64,000 bases of DNA from Pseudomonadota bacterium (GTDB taxonomy: Bacteria > Pseudomonadota > Alphaproteobacteria > Rhizobiales > Xanthobacteraceae): positions 1 to 64,000 of the forward strand of contig JAEYRD010000145.1 in the NCBI GenBank assembly GCA_023435725.1, read 5' to 3'. The position numbers were made by a program, and so were the translations under genes. Shown here in pieces: positions 51,289-59,366 of the stretch. The notes under the pieces are model-generated. The model saw only the letters and a program-made list of their open reading frames with translations. It ran no database searches and was not told where the DNA came from. The stretch's first letter is position 1; every line of letters begins with the position of its first letter.

Positions 51289-51312
51289 CGCTATATTCGT
51301 TCTGATATAACG
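51289..51312. promoter_or_regulatory. ModE box upstream of the amidotransferase-ALDH operon
   Basis: CGCTATAT-N8-ATATAACG is identical to the E. coli-type ModE consensus arms and spacing. It lies 36 bases upstream of the operon's first ATG (51253). Confidence 0.8.
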
Positions 51313-51383
51313 TATGTACGCCGCCGTCCAGATGGCTCGCCGGCTATGGGGGCGCACGCATGGCCCGCATGCGCCGTGCGGCA

Positions 51384-52466
51384 TCATCGCACGGCGTGCA
51401 TCTCCAGGAACGCTTTCACGCCGGTGACAGCGCCGGTATCCGAAGGCACGTAGCCGGGCAGGGTCGCCACAGCGGCGCGGAAGTCGGCGCTGCGCATGAT
51501 CTCGAGGATGCGCTGCATGGGTCCAGTATCCAGGAAGGCGCGCTTGCAGACGAAAAAATAATCCTCGGTGAGGATGCGGATGAAATCGAGGCCGAAATGC
51601 CGGGCGGCGGCCTCGACGCCAAAGCTCGCATCCGCCATGCCGCTCGCGACATAGGCCGCGACCGCGGCGTGGGTGAACTCGATCTGCTGTGCGCCGTTGA
51701 TCTTGCCCTCATCGATGCCGTGCGCTGCGAGCAACTGGTCGAACAGAAGGCGCGTCCCGGAATCATGGTCGCGGTTGACGAAGCGGACCTTCGCTCCGGT
51801 GAGATCGTCGAGCGAGGCAATACGCAACGGATTGCCGCGCGCGACCATCAGCCCCATCTCGCGCGTGACGAAACTGATGATGCGATCCTCGCGCGGATCG
51901 AGCCATTCGCGCGCCGCCTTGATGCCCTGGGCGCGCAGCGCGCCGTGCGGAAGATGCAGGCCGGAGAGATCGCAGGCACCTTGTGCCAGCGACACCAGCG
52001 AATGCTGGTTGCTGACATAGCGCAGGTCGACGCCGATGCCGGGCTCGCGGTCGAGGAATTCGCGCAGCTTCGCCACCGCAAAGCCGTGACTGGCATGGAC
52101 GCGGATTACCGAAGGCCGCTGTTCGAGGAACGGCTTGATCTCGCTCGCCAGCTCCTGCGCCAGGTTTTCGAGCTGAGGGCCGAGCCGCGCCTGCATGCGC
52201 TCGCCGGCCCACACCAGCCGCTCTCCGAACGGCGTGAGCTTGGAGCCCTTGCCGCGCTGGGTTTCGACCAGAGGGGCTCCGAAGAATTCGGACCACTGCT
52301 CGATCAGATTCCAGACATGACGGTAGGACAGGTGCGCGTCGCTGGCCGCGCTCGTTATTTTTCCGGTCTTCCGGATCTCGTTGAGCACGCCGAGCATGAT
52401 GACCGCGGTGTGCGGGCTTCCCTCCCGGCGAAACCGCCAGACGGCCTCGATCTCGATCTGAAGCAT
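51384..52466 (-). CDS. ModE-type HTH fused to a periplasmic-binding-protein-like domain
   Basis: The 360-residue protein starts with a ModE/LysR-like winged helix (ITSAASDAHLSYRHVWNLIEQW, KLTPFGERLVWAGERM) and continues with a substrate-binding domain of COG1910 type (VIRVHASHGFAVAKLREFL, FVNRDHDSGTRLLFDQLL, MADASFGVEAAARHFGLDF). Family members are proposed to sense molybdate, tungstate or a cofactor precursor. It is divergent from the third aldehyde dehydrogenase, 110 bases away, and so probably controls it. That intergenic region has a TTTGCAAA-centred palindrome (52507-52516) and repeated CATAT words. Confidence 0.82.
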   Translation of the reverse strand: MLQIEIEAVWRFRREGSPHTAVIMLGVLNEIRKTGKITSAASDAHLSYRHVWNLIEQWSEFFGAPLVETQRGKGSKLTPFGERLVWAGERMQARLGPQLENLAQELASEIKPFLEQRPSVIRVHASHGFAVAKLREFLDREPGIGVDLRYVSNQHSLVSLAQGACDLSGLHLPHGALRAQGIKAAREWLDPREDRIISFVTREMGLMVARGNPLRIASLDDLTGAKVRFVNRDHDSGTRLLFDQLLAAHGIDEGKINGAQQIEFTHAAVAAYVASGMADASFGVEAAARHFGLDFIRILTEDYFFVCKRAFLDTGPMQRILEIMRSADFRAAVATLPGYVPSDTGAVTGVKAFLEMHAVR

Positions 52467-52576
52467 TGGCCCTCCTTATGAACTTCGCTTCATATGTGAG
52501 GCGTCCATTTGCAAATCATATCATATTTACTCCAGCCAATAGGCGCCTAGTCTGGCATGCCAGAATAGGAGGAAAT

Positions 52577-54064
52577 ATGATGTCTGTTGCATATGATTTT
52601 GCGCACTCGCCGGCCAGCGAGTTCATGTCCCGGCCGCAGCATCTCCTGATCGACGGCCGCCGTGTCCCGGCAAGCTCCGGGCGCACCTTCAGGTCCCTCA
52701 ATCCCGCGACCGGGCAGGTCATCGCCACCATCGCCGAAGGCAACGAGGCCGATGTCGAGCACGCCGTGGCGGCCGCGCGCCGGGCGTTCGAAGGCCCGTG
52801 GCGCACCATGCGCGCCTCCGAGCGCGGCCAGATCCTGCTGCGCTGGGCGGAGCTGCTCAAGCTGCACGCCGACGAGATCGTCGAGCTCGAGTCGATCGAT
52901 GCCGGCAAGCCGATATCGGCGACGCTACGCCAGGACTTTCCGGCCGCCATCGACACGCTGATCTATTACGCGGGCTGGGCCGACAAGATCAGCGGCGACG
53001 TCGTGCCCGTGCGCGACGATGCCCTGACCTACACCGTGCGCGAGCCGGTCGGCGTGGTCGCCGCGATCGTGCCCTGGAATTTCCCGCTGATGATCGGCAT
53101 GTGGAAGCTTGCACCGGCGCTCGCCTGCGGTTGCACCATCGTGATGAAGCCCGCCGAGCTGACCTCGCTCTCGGCGCTGCGCATCGCCGAGTTCGCGCTC
53201 GAAGCCGGTTTGCCGGCGGGCGTTTTCAACGTGGTCACCGGACCGGGCCGCGTCGTCGGCGACGCGCTGGTCAATCACCCCGATGTCGACAAGGTCACCT
53301 TCACCGGCTCGCCCGGCGTAGGCCGCGGAATCATGAAGGGGGCAGCCGGCAACTTCAAGCGCGTCTCGCTCGAGCTCGGCGGCAAGTCGGCCAACGTCAT
53401 TTTCGCCGATGCCGATCTGGAGGCGGCGTCCAAGGCTGCGGCCTCCGGTATCTTCTTCAATGCCGGCCAGGTCTGCTCGGCCGGCTCCCGCGTGCTGGTG
53501 CAGGAGAAGGCCTATGACGAGGTCGTGGGGCGTCTTGCTGCGCGCGCGAAGTCATTGAAAATGGGGGATCCGCTCGATCGCAAGACGGCGCTCGGCCCTG
53601 TCATCTCCGAGAAGCAGATGAAGTCGATCCTCGATTACGTCGACATCGGCCGGAACGAGGGAGCGAGCCTCGTCACCGGCGGGGCGCGGGTCGGCGAGCG
53701 CGGCTATTTCATCAGCCCTGCGGTGTTCGCAAATGTCGCGCACGAGATGCGAATCTCGCAGGAGGAGATCTTTGGCCCCGTCGTCAGCGTCATCAGGTTC
53801 AAGAACGAAGCCGACGCGCTCAGGATCGCCAACGGCACGGCCTACAGCCTCGCTGCCGGCGTCTGGAGCCGCGACATCGGCAGGCTGCAGCGCTTCGCCA
53901 AGCGGGCGCGCGCAGGCACGGTCTGGATGAACACCTATGGCTACACCGACGTGCGCCTGCCCTGGGGCGGCGAGCGCGACTCCGGCCTCGGCCGCGAGCA
54001 CGGAACCGCCGCGATCGACAATTTCACCGAGCCCAAGGCTGTGTGGATGAATCTGGCCGTTTGA
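52577..54064 (+). CDS. NAD(P)-dependent aldehyde dehydrogenase (third), betaine-aldehyde-like
   Basis: The 495-residue protein has the ALDH motifs: AIVPWNFPLMIGMWKLAPAL, VTFTGSPGVGRGIM, general base E266 (SLELGGKSANVIFAD) and catalytic C300 (NAGQVCSAGSRVLV). This matches the phenylacetaldehyde/betaine-aldehyde group. AGGAGGAAA precedes the ATG at 52577. It is divergent from the ModE-PBP regulator and followed by a clear terminator at 54088-54125, so it is monocistronic. Substrate unknown. Confidence 0.9.
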   Translation: MMSVAYDFAHSPASEFMSRPQHLLIDGRRVPASSGRTFRSLNPATGQVIATIAEGNEADVEHAVAAARRAFEGPWRTMRASERGQILLRWAELLKLHADEIVELESIDAGKPISATLRQDFPAAIDTLIYYAGWADKISGDVVPVRDDALTYTVREPVGVVAAIVPWNFPLMIGMWKLAPALACGCTIVMKPAELTSLSALRIAEFALEAGLPAGVFNVVTGPGRVVGDALVNHPDVDKVTFTGSPGVGRGIMKGAAGNFKRVSLELGGKSANVIFADADLEAASKAAASGIFFNAGQVCSAGSRVLVQEKAYDEVVGRLAARAKSLKMGDPLDRKTALGPVISEKQMKSILDYVDIGRNEGASLVTGGARVGERGYFISPAVFANVAHEMRISQEEIFGPVVSVIRFKNEADALRIANGTAYSLAAGVWSRDIGRLQRFAKRARAGTVWMNTYGYTDVRLPWGGERDSGLGREHGTAAIDNFTEPKAVWMNLAV

Positions 54065-54087
54065 TACCTCCCGAGCGGCCATTCCTG

Positions 54088-54125
54088 GAGCTCGCCTGAT
54101 CCTCGGTCAGGCGGGCTCTCTTTTT
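54088..54125 (+). terminator. Rho-independent terminator after the third aldehyde dehydrogenase
   Basis: GAGCTCGCCTGA pairs with TCAGGCGGGCTC (one T-G wobble), with a seven-base loop, followed by TCTTTTT. Confidence 0.9.
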
Positions 54126-54252
54126 CATGAACGATAAAATTGTCTGCAATCCGCTCAGCGGCGGCAAACCCTGCGGACAAGAACCGCGCGGCCTTAAACC
54201 TCGGCTTTGGAACCGGCGTGCATCCTTCCCGGCAGCAGGGTGGGGCATCAGC

Positions 54253-54516
54253 ATGTCAGTTCTCAAGGAGATCGTCGCTGCGTTGGCGGGAGTCTACGCG
54301 CTCCTGTTCGTCTGCGACGCATTGTTCGGCGTCGGCGAGGCGCGCTTCGACGACGCCTATTATAGCGCGAGCTTCTACGCGCCGCGTCCGAAGGAATTCC
54401 GCTTTGCCGGCGATACGCCGCCGGCGGTCCGCGTCAGCGACGCCTTTGCGCAATTCGCGCCGAGTGAAGCGAAGCCAAACAGGCGCTATTCGTCGCTGAC
54501 CACGATCATCCGCTAA
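54253..54516 (+). CDS. Small exported or membrane-anchored hypothetical protein
   Basis: The 87-residue product starts MSVLKEIVAALAGVYALLFV with one N-terminal hydrophobic segment (signal or anchor), then a short soluble tail with FRFAGDTPPAVRVSDAFAQF. I recognise no family. The ATG at 54253 is chosen because it begins the hydrophobic segment; an in-frame ATG at 54127 adds a non-conserved leader. It is upstream of the DipZ gene (134 bases). Confidence 0.6.
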   Translation: MSVLKEIVAALAGVYALLFVCDALFGVGEARFDDAYYSASFYAPRPKEFRFAGDTPPAVRVSDAFAQFAPSEAKPNRRYSSLTTIIR

Positions 54517-54650
54517 GTCAGGCGGTCAAGGGCGGTTCGGCGCAGCAATGGTCGAATGCCATCGTGCGGACTCCCGTCGTGGGAGAGGCTTGCTCGCCGA
54601 AAACGGCCTTGTGAAGATCGCCCCCTTCGGGCGGTGATAAGAGCGGGCTC

Positions 54651-56402
54651 ATGATCCTCTTTCTGCTCGCTTATCTCGGTGGCGTCCTGACCATCGTGAG
54701 CCCGTGCATCCTGCCGGTCATTCCCTTCGTGCTGGCGCGCGCCGATCGACCGTTCCTCAGGAACGGGCTGCCGATGTTGATCGGCATGTCGCTGGCATTC
54801 GCCGTCGTTGCGACGCTTGCCTCCGTGGCTGGCGGTTGGGTGGTCTCGGCCAATCAATACGGGCGTGCCGCCGCATTGGTCCTGCTGGCTGTGTTCGGCC
54901 TGACGCTGGTGTTTCCCGAACTCGCCGATCGCTTGATGCGGCCGCTCGTGGCGGTCGGTGCGCGCTTGTCGCAATCGGCGGACCATCCGGGCAAGGACAG
55001 TCTCGTCGCGCCCTTCGTGCTCGGAATTGCGACCGGCTTTCTGTGGGCGCCTTGCGCCGGCCCGGTGCTCGGCCTGATCCTGACCGGCGCCGCGCTCCAG
55101 GGCGCGAATGCGGGGACGGCACTGTTGCTGCTGGTTTACGCGGCCGGCGCCGCGACGTCGCTGGCTCTGGCACTGCTGGTCGGCGGCCGCGTCTTCGCCG
55201 CGATGAAGCGCGCGATCGGGGCCGGCGAATGGATCAGGCGCGGGGTCGGCGTCGCCGTGCTTGCGGCCGTCGTGGCCATATCGCTCGGCCTGGATACGGG
55301 CTTCCTCACCAACCTTTCGGTCGGCAGCACGACGTCGCTGGAGCAGGCGCTGCTCGACAGACTGCATCCGAACGCCAAGACCGCGATGACCGCGCCGTCG
55401 ATGCAGGCCAAGCCGGCCGCCGAGGCCGCATCCGACCTGATGGTCGAGGATCTCGATCCCTCGCTCGCCGGCGCGCAAGCGTGGCTGAATTCGCCGCCGC
55501 TCACCTTCGAGGGGCTGAAGGGCAAGGTCGTGCTCGTCGATTTCTGGACCTATTCCTGCATCAACTGTCTGCGCTCGATTCCGTACGTCCGCGCCTGGGC
55601 GGAGAAATATCGCGACCGTGGTCTCGTGGTGATCGGCGTGCACGCGCCCGAATTCGCCTTCGAGCGCAACGTCGACAACGTCAAGAATGCCGTTGCATCG
55701 CTGAAGATCGGCTATCCCGTCGCGATCGACAACGACTACAGGATCTGGCGCTCCTTCGAGAACCAGTACTGGCCCGCCCACTACTTCATCGATGCCAACG
55801 GCAAGGTCCGTCATCATCATTTTGGCGAAGGCGAGTATGCTGAGTCCGAGCGCGTCATCCAGAGGCTGCTTGGCGAGGCCGGCAACAAGAATGTTCCGTC
55901 CGACATCGTTGCCGTCAAGGGGGCGGGCGCGGAGGCCGCCTCCGACAGCGCTGACGTTCAATCGCACGAGACCTATGTCGGGTATGACCGCAGCGAGAAT
56001 TTTGTCTCGCCCGGCGGTGTGGTGAAGGACGAGGGCCACGTCTATGCGGCGGGCGAGCCACAGCTCAACGACTGGTCGCTCACAGGCAATTGGACGGTCG
56101 GGCCGGAGCGCGCGCAACTGAACGAGCCGGACGGCAGCCTCATCTACCGCTTTCACGCCCGCGACCTGCATCTCGTGCTTGGCCCCGCCAGCGAGGGCGC
56201 CAGCATCCGCTTCCGCATCGCCGTCGATGGCAAGCCGCCCGGCGCTGCGCGTGGCATGGACGCCGACGCCGACGGCAATGGCGTGGTCACGACGCAGCGG
56301 CTCTACCAGCTCATCCGCACCTCGGACGCCGTGACCGACCACACCTTCGAAATCCGCTTCCTCGACCCCGGCGTCCAGGCCTACGCCTTCACGTTCGGCT
56401 GA
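54651..56402 (+). CDS. dipZ: DipZ-like cytochrome c biogenesis/thiol-redox protein (CcdA plus thioredoxin domain)
   Basis: The 583-residue protein has an N-terminal CcdA/DsbD-type membrane domain with seven or so helices (residues 1-230), where cysteines lie in TIVSPCILPVIPF and FLWAPCAGPVLG. A periplasmic thioredoxin-fold domain follows, with redox C303/C306 in WTYSCINCLRS, then a DipZ-specific C-terminal beta domain (LNDWSLTGNWTVGPERA, IRFRIAVDGKPPGAA). It passes electrons from the cytoplasm to periplasmic thiols. Its end overlaps the convergent COG4705 gene by 14 bases. Confidence 0.9.
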   Translation: MILFLLAYLGGVLTIVSPCILPVIPFVLARADRPFLRNGLPMLIGMSLAFAVVATLASVAGGWVVSANQYGRAAALVLLAVFGLTLVFPELADRLMRPLVAVGARLSQSADHPGKDSLVAPFVLGIATGFLWAPCAGPVLGLILTGAALQGANAGTALLLLVYAAGAATSLALALLVGGRVFAAMKRAIGAGEWIRRGVGVAVLAAVVAISLGLDTGFLTNLSVGSTTSLEQALLDRLHPNAKTAMTAPSMQAKPAAEAASDLMVEDLDPSLAGAQAWLNSPPLTFEGLKGKVVLVDFWTYSCINCLRSIPYVRAWAEKYRDRGLVVIGVHAPEFAFERNVDNVKNAVASLKIGYPVAIDNDYRIWRSFENQYWPAHYFIDANGKVRHHHFGEGEYAESERVIQRLLGEAGNKNVPSDIVAVKGAGAEAASDSADVQSHETYVGYDRSENFVSPGGVVKDEGHVYAAGEPQLNDWSLTGNWTVGPERAQLNEPDGSLIYRFHARDLHLVLGPASEGASIRFRIAVDGKPPGAARGMDADADGNGVVTTQRLYQLIRTSDAVTDHTFEIRFLDPGVQAYAFTFG

Positions 56403-57177
56403 ATGAGTGATCGTCCGGATGCTGTCCCGCGCGTTGCGGGATCAATAACAGGCACATCACCATGAAGGCGGCGATCACGGCCGAGGCGAGCGGCCGGCTC
56501 AGCGCAAGGCCGCCATGGTCGAGCGGCTTGTCGAGGAAGTCGCCGACGGTGGCGCCGAGTGGACGCGTCAGGATGAAGGCGGCCCAGAACAGCGTGACGC
56601 GCGAGACGCGGGACCAGAAGTACAGCGCTGCGACGACAGCGAGCCCCGCTGCGAAGATCAGCGCCCCGCCGCGGTAGCCCATGTCGCCGGTGTCGGCAAT
56701 CCAGTCGCCGAGCGCGGTGCCGAGCGTTTGTGAAAAGGTGATCGCGCCCCAGTAGAAGGCCTCGACGCGGGGCGTGCTGACGCTGTTGACCGAGATCGTT
56801 CCCTCGGTGCGGTACCAGAGGCCGAGCACCAGTATGAGACAGATGAGCAGGAGTGTCGATCCTCCGGTGTATCCGATGCCGAGCGAGCGGTCGGCGAAGT
56901 CGGCCATCGTCGTGCCGAAAGTGGTCGATGCCACGATGGTTGCCCAATACAGCGCCGGGTGGAATTTGCGTGCGCGGATCTGCGCTGCGACCAGGACGAT
57001 CATCGCCGCCAGGAACAGGCAGGTGCCGGCGAGATAGCCCCAGTTCAGCGTCATCGTGACGGTGTCGCCGCCGGTTTCGCCCAGCGTCGTGGCGGCGATC
57101 TTGATGATCCAGAAGCCGAGCGTGACTTCCGGCACCTTGCTTTCGCTGACGATGCCGCTCTTCGTGTAATCTTGCAT
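56389..57177 (-). CDS. COG4705 membrane protein, copy 1
   Basis: The 262-residue protein has seven or eight membrane spans and begins with KVPEVTLGFWIIKIAATTLGE, the COG4705 signature that also contains GETGGD and a later TLGTALGDW and LTRPLGATVGD pattern. The function is unknown. A paralogue lies at 57715-58497 on the same strand, with a small secreted protein between them. Its 3' end overlaps dipZ by 14 bases. The ATG at 57177 gives 13 residues before KVPEV, which matches the paralogue start. Confidence 0.88.
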   Translation of the reverse strand: MQDYTKSGIVSESKVPEVTLGFWIIKIAATTLGETGGDTVTMTLNWGYLAGTCLFLAAMIVLVAAQIRARKFHPALYWATIVASTTFGTTMADFADRSLGIGYTGGSTLLLICLILVLGLWYRTEGTISVNSVSTPRVEAFYWGAITFSQTLGTALGDWIADTGDMGYRGGALIFAAGLAVVAALYFWSRVSRVTLFWAAFILTRPLGATVGDFLDKPLDHGGLALSRPLASAVIAAFMVMCLLLIPQRAGQHPDDHSFSRT

Positions 57178-57251
57178 GGTGTCCTCTTCGCTGCGTCAGC
57201 CGGGGACAACTGTCCACGGTTGACGCGTCAGACTGATGGCTGCAGGAAGCG

Positions 57252-57653
57252 TCAGGTCTTGGTGACGCTATCCATCACCGAAAGCAGGTCGTTGATTGTC
57301 TGCTTGCATTTCGCCGCATCCGGCGCGCTCGCCCGCAGCGCTTCCAGTGCGCGATCGATCGCCTTGTCGACGGTGTGCCAGTCCGCTGCCGCGCGCGGCT
57401 TTAGTCCCGCTTCGGCCTCGTCCCATTTGGTCTCGAGGTCCTTGATCCGGGTCTTGGCGCCGGGGAGGTCACCCTTGTCGATCAGGGCGGCAACATCGAC
57501 GACGATGCTGCGGAACGGTGTGAGGTCGCCAAGCTTTGCAGTCGCGGCCTCCACGAGCGGCACGAAGGTGATGCGCTCGCTCGCATGCATCCGTGGCTCG
57601 CCGGTGAACGTCGTCAGCAGACAAACGACGACGGCGGGAACGAGTTTCATCAT
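57252..57653 (-). CDS. Small exported protein between the COG4705 copies
   Basis: The 133-residue protein has a signal peptide (MMKLVPAVVVCLLTTFTGEP) and a mostly helical mature part (TPFRSIVVDVAALIDKGDLP, KTRIKDLETKWDEAEAGLKP) containing one cysteine near the end. I do not recognise a family. It lies in the same orientation as both COG4705 genes, 60-75 bases from each, so the three probably form an operon. The ATG at 57653 puts the signal first. Confidence 0.75.
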   Translation of the reverse strand: MMKLVPAVVVCLLTTFTGEPRMHASERITFVPLVEAATAKLGDLTPFRSIVVDVAALIDKGDLPGAKTRIKDLETKWDEAEAGLKPRAAADWHTVDKAIDRALEALRASAPDAAKCKQTINDLLSVMDSVTKT

Positions 57654-57714
57654 GTGGTTTCTCCTGGTGTGGCTCCTGCGTCCATGCAAGGAGCGTTGAA
57701 GTTTGCGGTCGGGA

Positions 57715-58497
57715 TTACTGCGCGGGATCGGCGCGACGTGCGCCGTCGCCCTCGAACGTCACCCAGGCGACGAGGCCGATGATCACTGTGAGGAAGGCGA
57801 TGCTGGTCTGGATCGTGCCGAGACCGATGCCGCCGTATTCGCGCGACTGCGACAACAGATCGCCGAGCGAGGCGCCAAGCGGGCGGGTGAGGATGTAGGC
57901 GAGCCAGAAGGTGAGGACGGGATTGGCGCCCACGTAGTAGGCCAGTGTCGCCGCCGCGATCATCGCGCCGAACGCGACGACGCCGAGCCGGAAGCCGAGG
58001 CCAAGCGCTTCCGTCGCAAGGTCGCCGGCGGCCGTGCCGAGCGCGAAGGTGAACAGGATCGCCGTCCAGTAGAACAGTTCGCGCCGCGTCGTGACGATCG
58101 TATGGATCGACAGCGTGCGCTCGACGCCGTACCAGATCACAAAGGTGACCGCGAGCGCGCAGGCGAAGGCCGCGGTGCTGACATAGAGGCTGACCTCGAG
58201 CTTGTCCGTCAATAGATCCGTGAGCTGTGTTCCGACGATGCTGACGAGAACGACGGTGAGCCAGTAGATCCAGGGCACATAGGCGCGGCGGTTCAGTTGC
58301 ATCAGGAGGGCGGCTGTGAGCAGCCCCGTCATGCAGATCGCGGTCACGCTGGCGCCGAGGCCGACATGCACTGCGAGATAGTCGGCACCGGTCTCGCCGA
58401 CCGTGGTCGAGAGTATCTTGATGGCCCAGAAGATCGCCGTGACCTCCGGAACCTTGTTCAGCATCCGTCTTGCGCCAAAGCCTGAATATTGCGACAC
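57715..58497 (-). CDS. COG4705 membrane protein, copy 2
   Basis: The 260-residue protein has KVPEVTAIFWAIKILSTTVGETGADYLA at the start (in two segments), about seven membrane spans, FALGTAAGDLATE and LTRPLGASLGDLLSQ. It is clearly homologous to copy 1 but divergent enough that they are old paralogues. GTG at 58497 has GGGAG eight bases upstream and gives 14 residues before KVPEV, matching copy 1; TTG codons at 58503 and 58512 are less likely. It is the first gene of a three-gene operon and divergent from the two-component genes. Confidence 0.86.
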   Translation of the reverse strand: MSQYSGFGARRMLNKVPEVTAIFWAIKILSTTVGETGADYLAVHVGLGASVTAICMTGLLTAALLMQLNRRAYVPWIYWLTVVLVSIVGTQLTDLLTDKLEVSLYVSTAAFACALAVTFVIWYGVERTLSIHTIVTTRRELFYWTAILFTFALGTAAGDLATEALGLGFRLGVVAFGAMIAAATLAYYVGANPVLTFWLAYILTRPLGASLGDLLSQSREYGGIGLGTIQTSIAFLTVIIGLVAWVTFEGDGARRADPAQ

Positions 58498-58556
58498 GCC
58501 CAAATCTCCCAAAGCCGATCCCTGATCGAAGCGATGCGAGACCGTGGCCCAGCCGA

Positions 58557-58572
58557 CTTAGGCCCGGCTTAG
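58557..58572 (+). promoter_or_regulatory. Direct-repeat box CTTAG-N6-CTTAG
   Basis: Two CTTAG words with 11-base periodicity, the pattern of OmpR-family QseB/PmrA binding sites, lie in the divergent region upstream of both the COG4705 operon and the response regulator. It faces the 58631-58646 box. Confidence 0.65.
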
Positions 58573-58630
58573 GGATGAGAATTTCCGGCGCAGGGCGATC
58601 TTCGCCGCAATTTGGGCCTGCTGTCGCTTC

Positions 58631-58646
58631 CTAACTCTGCGCTAAG
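58631..58646 (-). promoter_or_regulatory. Direct-repeat box CTTAG-N6-GTTAG on the minus strand
   Basis: Read on the minus strand, CTTAG-N6-GTTAG has the same 11-base periodicity as the facing box at 58557-58572. One position differs from a perfect CTTAG pair. Confidence 0.6.
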
Positions 58647-58703
58647 TCGGAATGGTCAGGATTTGGAGGCCGGATTGTCCGGCGACGCTTTGAGGACGGA
58701 GTT

Positions 58704-59366
58704 TTGCGGGTTCTGCTGATCGAAGACGACAGGATGGTTGGAGCCGCCATCGAGCAGGCACTGAAGGATGCTGGCTACGCCGTCGACTGGGTGAGGGACG
58801 GCGAGACCGCGCTGCTTGCCGCCGCAAGCGAGTCCTATGAAGTGCTGCTGCTCGATCTTGGCCTGCCGAATGTTGACGGCCGTGACATCCTTCAGCGGCT
58901 GCGCGCTGACGGTCGCAAACTTCCGGTCATCATCGTGTCGGCGCGCGATGCCATCGACAACCGGATCGATGGCCTCGATCTCGGCGCCGACGATTATCTC
59001 GTCAAGCCGTTCGAAATCCGGGAATTGCTGGCGCGGATGCGCGCGGTGACGCGCCGCGAGGCGAGTGGTTCGTCCGCGCAGCTCGGCAATGGCAAGCTCA
59101 GCCTCGATCCCGCGACTCGCGAAGCTTCCTATCTCACGAAATCCGCAATGCTCACCGCGCGCGAATTCGCTCTGCTGCAGTCGCTTCTATCGCGTCCCGG
59201 CACGATCCTGTCGCGCGGCGAGCTCGAACGGCAGATCTATGGATGGAACGAGGAGGTCGCGAGCAACGCGATCGAATTCCTGATCCATGCGGTGCGCAAG
59301 AAGCTCGGCACGGATGCGATCCGCAACGTGCGCGGCGTCGGCTGGATGGTGGATCGCCGCCCATGA
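58704..59366 (+). CDS. OmpR-family response regulator, QseB/PmrA-like
   Basis: The 220-residue protein has D51 (LLLDLGLPNVDG), a conserved lysine in LVKPF, and a winged-helix C-terminal domain ending RNVRGVGWMVDRRP. TTG start at 58704; GAGGACGGA lies directly upstream. The kinase gene overlaps its stop by four bases. The two facing CTTAG boxes upstream suggest autoregulation and control of the COG4705 operon. Confidence 0.9.
   Translation: MRVLLIEDDRMVGAAIEQALKDAGYAVDWVRDGETALLAAASESYEVLLLDLGLPNVDGRDILQRLRADGRKLPVIIVSARDAIDNRIDGLDLGADDYLVKPFEIRELLARMRAVTRREASGSSAQLGNGKLSLDPATREASYLTKSAMLTAREFALLQSLLSRPGTILSRGELERQIYGWNEEVASNAIEFLIHAVRKKLGTDAIRNVRGVGWMVDRRP

Noticed and set aside
52467..52576. 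A third ModE box upstream of the third aldehyde dehydrogenase
   Set aside because: I looked for CGxTATAT-N8-ATATxxCG and found only CATAT words and a TTTGCAAA palindrome; spacing and sequence do not fit.
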